Shown piece after piece: positions 51,795 through 60,874 of a DNA stretch of 64,000 nucleotides. The stretch is taken from positions 27,794-91,793 of the forward strand of contig NZ_JAQGJV010000006.1 in assembly GCF_028290435.1 (NCBI RefSeq), read 5' to 3'. Both the position numbers and the translations under genes were made by a program. The notes below the pieces were generated by a model. The model searched no databases. It saw nothing but the letters and a program-made list of their open reading frames with translations, and was not told where the DNA came from. Position 1 is the first letter of the stretch. Each line of letters starts with the position of its first letter. The stretch comes from Devosia sp. Lineage in GTDB: Bacteria > Pseudomonadota > Alphaproteobacteria > Rhizobiales > Devosiaceae.

Positions 51795-53726
51795 TTGCCC
51801 GACAAGCCGCTTACCCCTCTGCTCGATACCGTTTCGACGCCCGCCGATCTGCGCGCCATGCCGCGCGAAAATCTGCGCGCCCTGGCCGATGAATTGCGCG
51901 CCGAAGTGATCGACGCCGTTTCGGTCACCGGCGGCCATCTGGGCGCCGGGCTCGGGGTTATCGAGTTGACGGTGGCGTTGCATGCGGTTTTCGACACGCC
52001 TCATGACCGCATCATCTGGGACGTCGGCCATCAGGCCTATCCGCACAAGATTCTCACCGGCCGCCGCGACCGCATTCGCACGCTGCGCCAGAAGGATGGC
52101 CTCTCGGGCTTCACCCGTCGCGCCGAAAGCGAATACGATCCGTTCGGCGCCGGTCACTCCTCGACCTCGATTTCCGCCGGCCTCGGCATGGCGGTCGCCA
52201 GCGATTTGCAGGGCAAACCGCGCAACGTCGTAGCGGTCATCGGCGATGGCGCCATGTCGGCCGGCATGGCCTATGAGGCGATGAACAATGCCGGCGCCAT
52301 GGATGCCCGGCTGATCGTCATCCTCAACGACAATGACATGTCGATCGCTCCGCCGACGGGTGCCCTCAGCGCCTATCTGGCGCGCCTGGTGTCGAGCCCT
52401 ACCTATCGCGGCATGCGCGAAACCGCCAAGACCGTGACCAAGAAACTGCCGGCCTTCTTCCACGAGCCGGCGCGCCGCACCGAAGAGTTTGCCCGCTCGT
52501 TCTTCACCGGCGGCACGCTGTTCGAGGAGCTTGGCTTCTACTACGTCGGCCCCATCGACGGTCATAATCTTGATCACCTGCTGCCCGTCCTCGACAACGT
52601 GCGCGACGCTGACGATGGCCCGATCCTGGTTCATGTCGTCACCAAAAAGGGTAAGGGCTATGGCCCGGCCGAGGACTCGGCCGACAAATATCATGGCGTT
52701 TCCAAATTCAACGTCATCACCGGCGCCCAGGCCAAGGCCCCCTCGAACGCGCCGTCCTACACCGCTGTGTTCGCCGAAAGCCTGATCCAGGAGGCCACCG
52801 ACGATCCGCGCGTGGTCGCCGTCACCGCCGCCATGCCGTCGGGAACCGGGCTCGATAAATTCGCTGAAGTCTTCCCCACCCGCATTTTCGATGTCGGCAT
52901 TGCCGAGCAGCACGCAGTGACATTCGCGGCCGGCCTTGCGACCGAAGGCATGAAGCCATTTGTCGCCATCTATTCCACCTTCCTGCAGCGCGCCTATGAC
53001 CAGGTGGTGCATGACGTGGCGATCCAGCATCTGCCGGTGCGCTTCGCCATCGACCGCGCGGGCTATGTGGGCGCCGATGGCCCCACCCATGCTGGCAACT
53101 ACGACGCTGCCTATCTCGGCGCCATTCCGGGTATCGTCCAGATGGCCGCCGCCGACGAGGCAGACCTCAAGCATATGGTCGCCATCGCCACTGCCTATGA
53201 CAACGGCCCCATCGCTTTCCGCTATCCACGTGGCGACGGCATGGGCGTCGACATGCCCACCCGCGGCATCGCCCTGCCCATCGGCAAGGGCCGCATCATG
53301 CGCCAGGGCGGCACCATCGCCATCCTGAGCTATGGAACGCGATTGGGCGAAGTGCTTGCCGCCGCCGACAAGCTGGCGGCCTTGGGCCTCAATCCCACCG
53401 TGGCCGATGCGCGCTTCATGAAGCCGCTCGATGAGGAATTGATCGCCCAACTGGCGCAAAATCATGATGTCCTGCTGACCGTCGAGGAAGGATCCATCGG
53501 CGGCTTCGGTAGCCATGTTGCCACCTTCCTCGCCCGCAACGGAATGCTCGACGGCAAGCTGCGCTTCCGTCCGCTGATGATCCCCGATCATTTCGTCGAG
53601 CACGCCAGCCAAGCCGATATGTACGCCGCCGCCGGCCTCGACCGCGCCGGCATTGTGGCAACCGCGCTGACCACGCTCGGTTACGACAGCGCGGCGCTCG
53701 AGGCGGCTTTGGGCAAGATCAGCTAG
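51795..53726 (+). CDS. dxs: 1-deoxy-D-xylulose-5-phosphate synthase
   Basis: This 643-residue thiamine-diphosphate enzyme condenses pyruvate and glyceraldehyde 3-phosphate in the first step of the MEP isoprenoid pathway. The blocks [14 protein letters not shown], the TPP motif [18 protein letters not shown], and [17 protein letters not shown] mark the enzyme. The transketolase C-terminal domain is at about residues 510-640. The start is TTG at 51795, with AGGA 8 bases upstream. It is not in an operon with a geranyltransferase gene here, unlike in many relatives. It is preceded by 146 bp without other features. Confidence 0.96.
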   Translation: MPDKPLTPLLDTVSTPADLRAMPRENLRALADELRAEVIDAVSVTGGHLGAGLGVIELTVALHAVFDTPHDRIIWDVGHQAYPHKILTGRRDRIRTLRQKDGLSGFTRRAESEYDPFGAGHSSTSISAGLGMAVASDLQGKPRNVVAVIGDGAMSAGMAYEAMNNAGAMDARLIVILNDNDMSIAPPTGALSAYLARLVSSPTYRGMRETAKTVTKKLPAFFHEPARRTEEFARSFFTGGTLFEELGFYYVGPIDGHNLDHLLPVLDNVRDADDGPILVHVVTKKGKGYGPAEDSADKYHGVSKFNVITGAQAKAPSNAPSYTAVFAESLIQEATDDPRVVAVTAAMPSGTGLDKFAEVFPTRIFDVGIAEQHAVTFAAGLATEGMKPFVAIYSTFLQRAYDQVVHDVAIQHLPVRFAIDRAGYVGADGPTHAGNYDAAYLGAIPGIVQMAAADEADLKHMVAIATAYDNGPIAFRYPRGDGMGVDMPTRGIALPIGKGRIMRQGGTIAILSYGTRLGEVLAAADKLAALGLNPTVADARFMKPLDEELIAQLAQNHDVLLTVEEGSIGGFGSHVATFLARNGMLDGKLRFRPLMIPDHFVEHASQADMYAAAGLDRAGIVATALTTLGYDSAALEAALGKIS

Positions 53727-53927
53727 GGCCTTCAGCGGTTAATCCCACCAGCTCTTTGCGCGGGCTTAACCCGCGGGCCTTCACCAGCACCGCACAAGCG
53801 GCCAATGGCCCGCGGGCCAAGCCCCCGGGAAGAAAGGGGTGTTAAAAACAGCTTGCTATAAGGTTTTAGCGAGACAATTAACCCGATTGAGATGCCCGGC
53901 CGCTATCACCAAGTCAGAGGTGAGCTC

Positions 53928-54146
53928 ATGACAATTTCAGCCATGTCGAGCGGCGTGTCCGGTCTTCAGCGCGCTACACAAAAGTTCGAGACCAGCGCGG
54001 CTCGCATCGCCAGCCCGAATTCGGGCGCCGACTTGGCGGAGGAGTTGATCAACGTCCTCACCGCCAAGCTCGATTTTGAAGCCTCGACCAAGATCATCAA
54101 GGTCGCCAGCGACATGCAGAAGTCGGCGATCGATATCCTGGCCTGA
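53928..54146 (+). CDS. 72-residue minimal flagellar-rod-like protein
   Basis: This small protein starts MTISAMSSGVSGLQRATQKF, like the N-terminal helix of FlgB/FlgC/FlgE-type rod and hook proteins. It ends GADLAEELINVLTAKLDFEA and then STKIIKVASDMQKSAIDIL, a close match to the C-terminal helix of the same family. The D1 domain between is missing, so it has only the two coiled-coil ends. The start at 53928 has AGGTG 5 bases upstream; an ATG at 53892 is in frame but poorly placed. No flagellar genes are adjacent, so it may be a small rod-like accessory or a stand-alone helical hairpin. It is supported by its good ribosome site and conserved motifs. Confidence 0.7.
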   Translation: MTISAMSSGVSGLQRATQKFETSAARIASPNSGADLAEELINVLTAKLDFEASTKIIKVASDMQKSAIDILA

Positions 54147-54169
54147 GCGCTGATCCGATCGCCGCAAGC

Positions 54170-55342
54170 CTACTTCCAGGTAAACGCCCGCGTCACCGCA
54201 TAGTTGAACACCGAACTCATCACCGCGCCGGCGAGACCGGCGATGAAGGTCTGGTGCCGCAACTCATATATGCCGCTGGCCACCGAGATATTGGCGATGC
54301 CTCCCAGGGCGCAGATCGCGTAGAAACCCAGCAGCCCGATGACGAGTTTGCGGCCGCGCAATTTACGGTCCGAATAGGTCAGGTTGTTGTTGAGGAAGAA
54401 ATTCCAGGTCATCGCCACCATCGTGGCGGTGATTTGAGCCGCGACGAAGATCGTCTCCGAAGACAAGGCGCCATTGCCGCCTAGCCCTGCCGTGACGGCG
54501 CCAAGCGTAGCCATATGCACGACGACGCCGGTCACGCCGACGAGGCCAAACAGCAGGAAGCTCGGCGGCAGGATGCCACCGCTGAGCTTGGATGCCCACA
54601 GACCCAGATACTGGATCACGATCAGCGGGTTCATCTTGCTCTCGCCGGCATGGCGCGGGCGGAACGTGTAGGGCACTTCAGCAATCTGAAGCGGCTTGCC
54701 GGCGCGCTCCGAGGTGACGATCAAATCGATCAAAATCTTGAAGCCGTCATTGGCCAGCTTGGGCGCGACATTCTCGAAGATGTCGCGGCGCACCAGGAAA
54801 AACCCGCTCATCGGATCGCTGATCGGCTGACCGGCAATCATCGCCGCCATCTTGGTGGCGAGCCGGCTGCCCGACAGGCGCGTGGCGCTCAGACCGGTTG
54901 CGGCAGAGCCTTCGCCAGCAAAGCGCGTCCCCACCACGAGGTCGGCGCCGGCCAAAGCCTTTTCCAGCATTTGCGGCAGGATGGCCTCGTCGTGCTGCAG
55001 ATCGGCGTCGATCACCGCCACATAAGGCGCCGACGTCGATGCCATGCCCTCGACACAGGCCGAGGACAACCCGCGCCGCCCGAACCGACGAATGCAGCGA
55101 ACATTGGCGTAAACGCGAGACATTTCATTGACGACGGTGGCGGTGCCATCGGGACTATTGTCGTCGACGACGATCATTTCCCAGGCGGTCTCGTCCAGCG
55201 CAATCGCCAGCTTCTCGTACAGCAGTTCAATATTGCCCCGCTCGTTGAAGCTGGGAACAATCACCGCCAATTGCGGCGGATGGCCGGTGGCGACGGGGTT
55301 GCGGAGGCTGTCAACTTTGGCTTGGCTACCGATTTCCGTCAT
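54170..55342 (-). CDS. Family 2 glycosyltransferase fused to a GtrA-like membrane domain
   Basis: This 390-residue protein has a polyprenol-phosphate-sugar synthase-like GT2 domain (about residues 25-240) with VPSFNERGN, VVDDNSPDGT and VIDADLQHDE (DxD metal site). A C-terminal GtrA-like part has about four membrane spans (LLFGLVGVTGVVVHMATLGA onward). Such fusions make and flip polyprenol-linked sugars for glycosylation of lipids or proteins. I chose the ATG at 55342 (MTEIGSQAKVD); an extension to 55480 would run into the tandem repeat. It is divergent from the PIG-V-like gene, so the two may act in one pathway. Confidence 0.88.
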   Translation of the reverse strand: MTEIGSQAKVDSLRNPVATGHPPQLAVIVPSFNERGNIELLYEKLAIALDETAWEMIVVDDNSPDGTATVVNEMSRVYANVRCIRRFGRRGLSSACVEGMASTSAPYVAVIDADLQHDEAILPQMLEKALAGADLVVGTRFAGEGSAATGLSATRLSGSRLATKMAAMIAGQPISDPMSGFFLVRRDIFENVAPKLANDGFKILIDLIVTSERAGKPLQIAEVPYTFRPRHAGESKMNPLIVIQYLGLWASKLSGGILPPSFLLFGLVGVTGVVVHMATLGAVTAGLGGNGALSSETIFVAAQITATMVAMTWNFFLNNNLTYSDRKLRGRKLVIGLLGFYAICALGGIANISVASGIYELRHQTFIAGLAGAVMSSVFNYAVTRAFTWK

Positions 55343-55445
55343 GCAATATCCGATGCAGGTCGCGTTGTTTTGATCTAGCTGGCAAAAAGCACGGAAATAA
55401 GGATCGGTTGCATGCAAGTCTGTGATGGCTGCCCTGCGTAGAATG

Positions 55446-55513
55446 CACGCGTCTATTTGCAACCATCCCCGTTGCGTCACACGCGTCTATTTGCAACCAT
55501 CCCCGTTGCGTCA
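55446..55513. repeat. Perfect 34-bp tandem duplication in a divergent promoter region
   Basis: The unit beginning CACGCGTCTATTTGC is present twice head-to-tail, at 55446-55479 and 55480-55513, with no mismatch in 34 bp. Each copy contains the short hairpin GCAAC-CATCCCC-GTTGC. It lies between the glycosyltransferase gene (start 55342) and the PIG-V-like gene (start 55580), so it doubles whatever promoter or operator element it carries. A perfect duplication suggests a recent event. Confidence 0.9.
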
Positions 55514-55579
55514 GTTGACAAGCAACGCCCGGCGCGGCCAGTTCATCTGCGCCAAGTTTGCGCGTATCGAGGAACACAC

Positions 55580-56740
55580 GTGCAGCACATGCTCCAGCCG
55601 GCCTCAGCGACCAGCCGATCCCGCACTGCACTGATCTTCGTCCTCCCCCTGATGTTCCTCGTGATCGGTCTGGCGCTGCGCTTCATTGCCTTCCGCGTCG
55701 CCCAGCCCGAGGCCGACCCGACCGGCTTCATCCAGTCGATGTGCCGCTGGGATTGCGGCTGGTACGTCAAGATGGCCCAGACTGGCTATGATCCGTTCCC
55801 GATCCCCAGCCGCATCAACGCGGGCAACTGGGCGTTTTTCCCGTTCTATCCACTGCTCGTCGGCGCCATTCGCCTCGTCCTGCCGTTTCCCACCATCGTC
55901 ACCGCCAGCATCGTGTCACTGCTCACCACTTACGCCGCCGCTGTCGTTGCCTGGCCGCTCTTCGAACGGAACCTGCGCGCCTTTACGCTTTACGCCGCCT
56001 ACCTGCTCAGCGGCCCCTTCGCGTTCTACTTCACCAGCTTTTTCACCGAGCCGATGTTCGTGCTGACCATGACCGTGGTCTTTGTCATGCTGAAGCGTTC
56101 CAATTATCTGGGTGCCGGCCTCGCGACCGTGCTGCTCTCGGCCACCCGCATCGTCGGCGTCTTCGCCACATTGTCACTCATCGTCCAGGCTGCGCTCGAC
56201 CACCGCACCAGCACCGGCTCCTGGCGCGGTCTCATCGGCGCCTTTCTCAAGCGGCCCAACCTGCTGCTCGCGATCTTCATCGCTCCGCTCGGCCTGTTCG
56301 CCTATATGGCCTTCCTCAATTTCTATATCGGCGATGGTCTGGCCTTCCAACATACCCAGCGCGCCTGGGGCCGGCCTTTCGGCAATCCGATCTTCTTCGT
56401 TTGGCAGGGCCTGACCGCCTGGCCCAATACGGGCTTTTGGCCGACCTCCTCACAATGGCTGGCTGGCGCAGCGGTGCTGGGTTTTGTACTGACGCTCGTA
56501 CTCGCGTGGCGCCGCCAATGGGCCCAGGCCCTGTTCGCCTTCGTCTCGCTGACCCTGCCGCTGTTCGCTGGGTTAGCTTCGGTCATTCGCTTTACCGCCG
56601 CCATGGTGCCGATCACGGTCTTGGCCGCGCAATTGCTGGCCTCGCGCCGTTGGCTCTTCGCCTTGAGCCTGCTGGGTATTATTGCGCTAGGCTATGTCAT
56701 CCCTCTGGCCTGGTTGGGCAATAATGTCGCTCTTGTCTGA
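55580..56740 (+). CDS. Multi-spanning mannosyltransferase-like membrane protein (PIG-V type)
   Basis: This 386-residue protein has about 9-10 hydrophobic segments from residue 16 on. The first loop has CRWDCGWYVKMAQTGYD, the W.D..WY-type motif with an acidic residue found in PIG-V and other polyprenol-dependent (GT-C) glycosyltransferases. The segment FFPFYPLLVGAIRLVLP is also typical. The start is GTG at 55580, with GAGGA 6 bases upstream; ATG at 55589 is an alternative. It probably takes a sugar from a polyprenol-phosphate carrier, such as that made by the divergent glycosyltransferase. The acceptor is unknown. It overlaps the next gene by 17 bases. Confidence 0.8.
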   Translation: MQHMLQPASATSRSRTALIFVLPLMFLVIGLALRFIAFRVAQPEADPTGFIQSMCRWDCGWYVKMAQTGYDPFPIPSRINAGNWAFFPFYPLLVGAIRLVLPFPTIVTASIVSLLTTYAAAVVAWPLFERNLRAFTLYAAYLLSGPFAFYFTSFFTEPMFVLTMTVVFVMLKRSNYLGAGLATVLLSATRIVGVFATLSLIVQAALDHRTSTGSWRGLIGAFLKRPNLLLAIFIAPLGLFAYMAFLNFYIGDGLAFQHTQRAWGRPFGNPIFFVWQGLTAWPNTGFWPTSSQWLAGAAVLGFVLTLVLAWRRQWAQALFAFVSLTLPLFAGLASVIRFTAAMVPITVLAAQLLASRRWLFALSLLGIIALGYVIPLAWLGNNVALV

Positions 56741-57341
56741 TCCCAAACCGGGTTCGCCCCGCTTCGTCGCCACCTACGGCGCCGTCGCGCTGCTCGCGCT
56801 GATCGAACTCGTTATCCTTTGGCAGGCCATTCATCCCAATGTGCCCGAGGCCTACCGCGCCTATTACATCGACCACACTACAACCTGCATGCGCCAGCCG
56901 GTGACCGGCGCCTACACGATGGGCATCACCATCGATTTCCGCTCCGGCGGCGGCGACACCACCGAATTGCGCCCCTGCGGCTGGGAAGGCCCCGTGGGCA
57001 ACGGCATGCACCTGCTCGGCGAAACCGCCCGCCTGCGCTTCGCCACTGGCACGACGACGCAAGCGATGACACTCACGCTGGAAATGACCGCAGACGATAT
57101 TGAGGGCATGAGCGACCAGCGCGTGGTCGTCTCGGCCAATGGCACCCCGGTTGGCACCACCACCATTCCCCGCGCGCAGACTGTTACCGTGCCGTTTGCC
57201 ATTCCGGCCGGCATAGCAGCCGAAACCGGCCTGCTTGATATCATACTGGATGTCCCCGACGCCGTGCGCAGCCGCCCGGGCGACTCCAACACCCGCAAGC
57301 GCTCGATCAAGCTGACCGAAGCGACGCTGACGCCGAACTAA
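56724..57341 (+). CDS. Single-span exported protein of unknown function
   Basis: I do not recognise this 205-residue protein. The N-terminal span is FVATYGAVALLALIELVILW (residues 15-34). The rest is predicted to lie outside the membrane and is rich in beta strands, with cysteines in TTTCMRQP and LRPCGWEG. The start at 56724 overlaps the end of the PIG-V-like gene, so the two are co-translated. The product may be a partner or substrate of that glycosyltransferase. A longer frame to 56694 would bring more overlap and is less likely. Confidence 0.7.
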   Translation: MSLLSDPKPGSPRFVATYGAVALLALIELVILWQAIHPNVPEAYRAYYIDHTTTCMRQPVTGAYTMGITIDFRSGGGDTTELRPCGWEGPVGNGMHLLGETARLRFATGTTTQAMTLTLEMTADDIEGMSDQRVVVSANGTPVGTTTIPRAQTVTVPFAIPAGIAAETGLLDIILDVPDAVRSRPGDSNTRKRSIKLTEATLTPN

Positions 57342-57895
57342 TACGGCAGCCGATAGCGCGACGCGTTGCACTTGTTGCGGGTCCAATACTCGCTGACGGG
57401 TTGGAACGAGCCGGTCGCGAGCTTTTGAATGCGGGCCGTAAAGGCCATCGCCTGGCACTCATCGGTCCCCGCGACCACATGCACCATTTCATGCAGGATG
57501 GTGGTTTCGCGCAGCGCATCCGCTCCTGGCGAGAAGAAGCGCGGACAGATCACCAGCGACACCGCGCCCTGCTGGATCGCCGGTGTCACATAGGCCGCAA
57601 AGCCCGCGCACAGCCCCTGCTCGCTCTCATTGGTCACCAATTGCACATCGAGGGCCGTGGCCCAGAGCGAGGACGCAAACCGCCGCTGCACCAGGGCGTC
57701 ATGATATTCTTGCGTCGGCACGCCCATGGTCACGGCGTCCAGTTGCGGCAGCGCGCGTTCAAAAGTCCGCGCCGCCGCCCGCAAGGCATTCTCGACCAGA
57801 TCCTCTTGCCCGGCCTGGACCGGCGCCAGCCCCCCCAACAGCGCCATCGCCGCCGCCGCCGCAAGGCCCCGCATCACCACAAAATACCGGCTCAC
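57338..57895 (-). CDS. Exported protein with an HExxH zinc-peptidase-like motif
   Basis: This 185-residue protein has a signal peptide ending near GLAPVQA and four cysteines (96, 117, 147 and one near 176). The motif TTILHEMVHVVAGTDECQAM has His135, Glu136 and His139, with Asp145/Glu146 as candidate third ligands, as in M35-like or M91-like metallopeptidases. The start is GTG at 57895, with GGAG 8 bases upstream; ATG at 57874 is an alternative. It converges with the preceding gene (4-base overlap). I cannot assign it to a named family. It could be a small secreted protease or an inactive relative. Confidence 0.75.
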   Translation of the reverse strand: MSRYFVVMRGLAAAAAMALLGGLAPVQAGQEDLVENALRAAARTFERALPQLDAVTMGVPTQEYHDALVQRRFASSLWATALDVQLVTNESEQGLCAGFAAYVTPAIQQGAVSLVICPRFFSPGADALRETTILHEMVHVVAGTDECQAMAFTARIQKLATGSFQPVSEYWTRNKCNASRYRLPY

Positions 57896-57928
57896 GCCGC
57901 CATCTCCGGCCGATGCGGGATCATCGGA

Positions 57929-58189
57929 TCAATCCTCGCTTGGCGCCGCCACCATGCCGAGGGCCGACATGTACAATTCCAGAATCGCCTCATGCTCCTG
58001 GCGCTCGCTGGCATCCTGCTTCCTGATGCGCACGATCTCGCGGATCACCTTGGTGTCGAAGCCATTGCCCTTGGCCTCGGCATAGATCTCCTTGATGTCG
58101 GCGGCGATGGCGGCCTTTTCTTCTTCCATGCGCTCGATCCGTTCGATGAACGCACGCAACTGGTCCTGGGCAACACTCTCTTCAGCCAT
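57929..58189 (-). CDS. gapR: GapR nucleoid-associated protein (DUF2312)
   Basis: This 86-residue protein fits GapR/DUF2312, a tetrameric coiled-coil protein that encircles overtwisted DNA ahead of replication and transcription forks in alphaproteobacteria. The sequence [20 protein letters not shown] followed by [20 protein letters not shown] and [19 protein letters not shown] is the family core. The start at 58189 was chosen because all relatives begin there; a 44-codon upstream extension is not homologous. It is divergent from the DUF1036 gene. Confidence 0.93.
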   Translation of the reverse strand: MAEESVAQDQLRAFIERIERMEEEKAAIAADIKEIYAEAKGNGFDTKVIREIVRIRKQDASERQEHEAILELYMSALGMVAAPSED

Positions 58190-58364
58190 CGACAATCGTC
58201 CTTTTCGGTTCAAGCCTGGGTTCAACCCTAGTGCGGCCTTCGGTTCAAGCGCTTTTGTGCCCAATCCACATGCCCGCTGCCACCACTGGACCCAATTCGG
58301 CCAAATCGCGCCGATAGCCATTGACGCAACGCGCCCATGCGCTCAAAAAGTGGCTTCGATCCCC

Positions 58365-58967
58365 ATGATTTCCGGCACGCTCTTGCACAAACTCCGTCTC
58401 GGCCTGACCCTTGTCGGCGCGCTGATTGCCAGCTTTATGTTCTTTTCGCTCCCGGCCCGGGCCGATTTGCGCGTCTGCAACGAGACGGCCAATCCGCTGA
58501 CCGTGGCACTTGGCTACCGCGCTGAGCGCGGCTGGATGAGCGAAGGCTGGTGGCAAACCCCGCCCGGCGATTGCCGGGTTTTGTACCAGGGCGATCTCGA
58601 GCGCCGCTTCTATTACGTCTTCGCGGCCGACGACATTGGCGGCGGCGCCTGGGACGGTTCGGTGTTCATGTGCACACGTGACGAAACCTTCACGATATTC
58701 GGGGTTGAGGATTGTCTCGCGCGCGGTTATGAGCGCACCGGGTTCTTTGAAATCGATACACAAAACCGTAGCGACTGGACTCTACAACTAACCAACGACG
58801 GCGACGGCCCTGGTTCGCAAGGGACGGACAGCCCGGAAGGCGACGATCCGACCTTCCTGGTCGATCCCAACGTTCCTGGCGCGCCGCCGCTGCCGCCTGA
58901 CGAAGCGCCGATGGACGGCGCACCCGACGTGCCAGCCAATGACGCACCGATGGACGGTGCCGATTAA
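58365..58967 (+). CDS. Exported DUF1036 protein
   Basis: This 200-residue protein begins MISGTLLHKLRLGLTLVGAL and has a signal peptide with cleavage after LPARA. The DUF1036 core is DLRVCNETANPLTVALGYRA through FFEIDTQNRSDWTLQL, with cysteines that probably pair. The C-terminal 50 residues are acidic and Pro/Asp-rich and contain APMDGA twice. DUF1036 genes often lie directly upstream of pyruvate kinase in this order, and their role is not known. The chosen start is the first ATG before the signal peptide. The stop is 25 bp before the pyk start. Confidence 0.85.
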   Translation: MISGTLLHKLRLGLTLVGALIASFMFFSLPARADLRVCNETANPLTVALGYRAERGWMSEGWWQTPPGDCRVLYQGDLERRFYYVFAADDIGGGAWDGSVFMCTRDETFTIFGVEDCLARGYERTGFFEIDTQNRSDWTLQLTNDGDGPGSQGTDSPEGDDPTFLVDPNVPGAPPLPPDEAPMDGAPDVPANDAPMDGAD

Positions 58968-58992
58968 CGACGACCAACCGGACGGAACCGCA

Positions 58993-60432
58993 ATGAGACG
59001 CATGAGACGCGTAAAGATCGTCGCCACCCTCGGGCCTGCCAGCCAGGACGAGCGGATGATCGAGGAGCTCGCCCGCGCCGGCGCCGACGTGTTCCGCATC
59101 AATATGAGCCACGCCAGCCACGAAGTGCTACACCAGACGGTGGCGCGCATTCGCAATGTCGAAAAGACGCTGAACCATCCGCTCGGCATCCTGGTCGACC
59201 TGCAGGGCCCCAAGTTGCGCGTGTGGAAATTTGCAGGTGGCTCCGTCCAGCTCGTCGCTGGCCAAAAATTCACCCTCGATAGCCACAATGACGATCAGGG
59301 CAATGTCGATCGCGTCTACCTGCCGCATCCCGAAATCATCGAGAGCGTTTCTGTCGGTGACCGCCTGCTGCTCGACGATGGCAAGCTGGCGCTCAAGGCC
59401 ACCAAGGTGGGCAATGGCGCCATCGAGACCGAGGTCATCTATGGTGGCAAGCTCAGCGACAAAAAGGGCGTCTCCCTGCCCGATACGCTGCTGCCCACCG
59501 GCGCACTGACCGAAAAAGACCACGCCGATCTGCTCGAAGGCCTCAAGGCCGAGGCCGACTGGATCGCGCTCTCCTTCGTGCAGCGTCCCGAAGACATCAT
59601 TGACGTGCGCAAGATCGTCCAGGGCCGCGCCGGCGTCATGGCCAAGATCGAAAAGCCCCAGGCCATCGATCGCCTCGAAGAGATCGTCAAGCTGTGCGAC
59701 GCCATCATGGTGGCGCGCGGCGATCTCGGCGTCGAGCTGCCGCTCGAAACCGTACCGGGCCTGCAGAAGCGTATGATCCGCATGTGCCGCCGCTATGGCA
59801 AGCCGGTCGTCGTGGCCACCCAGATGCTGGAATCGATGATCACCTCGCCAGTGCCAACCCGCGCCGAAGTCTCGGACGTGTCGATCGCGGTGTTCGAAGG
59901 CGCCGACGCCATTATGCTATCGGCCGAGTCCGCGTCGGGCGCCTATCCGGTCGAAGCGGTGAACACCATGAACAAGGTGGCCATCGCTGTCGAAGGAGAT
60001 GCCAACTACCGCGGCATCATCCGCGCCGCCCAGACCGAGCCGGAAGCCACCGCGGCCGATGCCATCTCGGCAGCGACCCGCCAGGTTGCCGAAACGCTCG
60101 ACCTGGCCGCCATCGTCACCTACACCGCCTCGGGCTCCACCGGCATCCGCGCCGCCCGCGAGCGCCCATCCAAGCCGATCATCGCGCTCTCGCCCAATCA
60201 CCGCACCATCCGCCGCCTGTCGGTGGTCTGGGGCATCCATTGCGTGCAGACCGAGGACGCGATCAGCCTCGAAGACATGGTCGATCGCGCCTGCGTCATC
60301 GCCTATCAGGAGGGCTTTGCCCGCCCCGGTGACCGCATCGCCATCACCGCAGGCGTTCCCCTGGGCACGCCCGGCGCCACCAACATGTTGCGTATCGCCT
60401 TCGTGCGACAGGACGGCGCCGGCTCTAGCTGA
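58993..60432 (+). CDS. pyk: Pyruvate kinase
   Basis: This 479-residue enzyme converts phosphoenolpyruvate and ADP to pyruvate and ATP in glycolysis. VKIVATLGPAS, FRINMSHA, VDLQGPKLRV, IMAKIEKPQAI-type (VMAKIEKPQA) and MVARGDLGVELP supply the substrate and metal sites. The C-terminal regulatory domain ends at LRIAFVR. I chose the ATG at 58993, which gives the usual length (470-480); ATG at 59002 is nearly as good. A classic terminator follows. Confidence 0.96.
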   Translation: MRRMRRVKIVATLGPASQDERMIEELARAGADVFRINMSHASHEVLHQTVARIRNVEKTLNHPLGILVDLQGPKLRVWKFAGGSVQLVAGQKFTLDSHNDDQGNVDRVYLPHPEIIESVSVGDRLLLDDGKLALKATKVGNGAIETEVIYGGKLSDKKGVSLPDTLLPTGALTEKDHADLLEGLKAEADWIALSFVQRPEDIIDVRKIVQGRAGVMAKIEKPQAIDRLEEIVKLCDAIMVARGDLGVELPLETVPGLQKRMIRMCRRYGKPVVVATQMLESMITSPVPTRAEVSDVSIAVFEGADAIMLSAESASGAYPVEAVNTMNKVAIAVEGDANYRGIIRAAQTEPEATAADAISAATRQVAETLDLAAIVTYTASGSTGIRAARERPSKPIIALSPNHRTIRRLSVVWGIHCVQTEDAISLEDMVDRACVIAYQEGFARPGDRIAITAGVPLGTPGATNMLRIAFVRQDGAGSS

Positions 60433-60452
60433 CACACCTCGCATCAGACAGC

Positions 60453-60485
60453 AAAAGGCCCGCGCAAGCGGGCCTTTTCTTTTTG
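60453..60485 (+). terminator. Rho-independent terminator after pyk
   Basis: AAAAGGCCCGC and GCGGGCCTTTT pair in an 11-bp perfect stem around the GCAA loop and end in CTTTTT. It is 21 bp past the pyk stop and also faces the convergent TM2 gene. Confidence 0.92.
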
Positions 60486-60498
60486 GAGGGAACCTACG

Positions 60499-60807
60499 TT
60501 AGCGCCGCGACGAAAAGACGCGATCGGCGATGCGAGTGTTGCGGCCCGCCACAATGCTGGGGATCAGCAGCGCGTCAATAAGCCACCACAGGCCGACGGC
60601 GAACCACAGGAAGCTGAGGAACCCGAACGACACCAGCGTGAGCACCAGTGTCACCGCCGATAGGGCCAGCATCACGAAGCCACTGATCGGCCGGCCCAAA
60701 TAGAACCGGTGCGCGCCCACATAGCCGAGGAAAAACCACAGCAAATAGGCGACGAGCAGAGACTTCTTTTCGATATCGTATTGAGCCGAGGTCCGATCCA
60801 TCGTCAT
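60499..60807 (-). CDS. TM2-domain membrane protein
   Basis: This 102-residue protein has a TM2 domain: KSLLVAYLLWFFLGYVGAHR, then FYLGRPISGFVMLALSAVTL, with two membrane spans around the conserved H/R-FYLG motif, and a third hydrophobic region. TM2 proteins are widespread with no fixed biochemical role. The start at 60807 has GGAG 8 bases upstream. It converges with pyk. Confidence 0.9.
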   Translation of the reverse strand: MTMDRTSAQYDIEKKSLLVAYLLWFFLGYVGAHRFYLGRPISGFVMLALSAVTLVLTLVSFGFLSFLWFAVGLWWLIDALLIPSIVAGRNTRIADRVFSSRR

Positions 60808-60874
60808 GGTGTTTTCTCCGTTTGCTCGAAGATGGGACCAATTTGCCCGGGTTCAAGTCCCGCGGGTTTGCCGC

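Noticed and set aside
53807..53818. Palindrome GGCCCGCGGGCC between dxs and the small flagellar-like gene
   Set aside because: It is a simple GC palindrome with no loop or T-run and no partner site; a short imperfect GCGGG...CCCGC stem nearby is also too weak to call as the dxs terminator.
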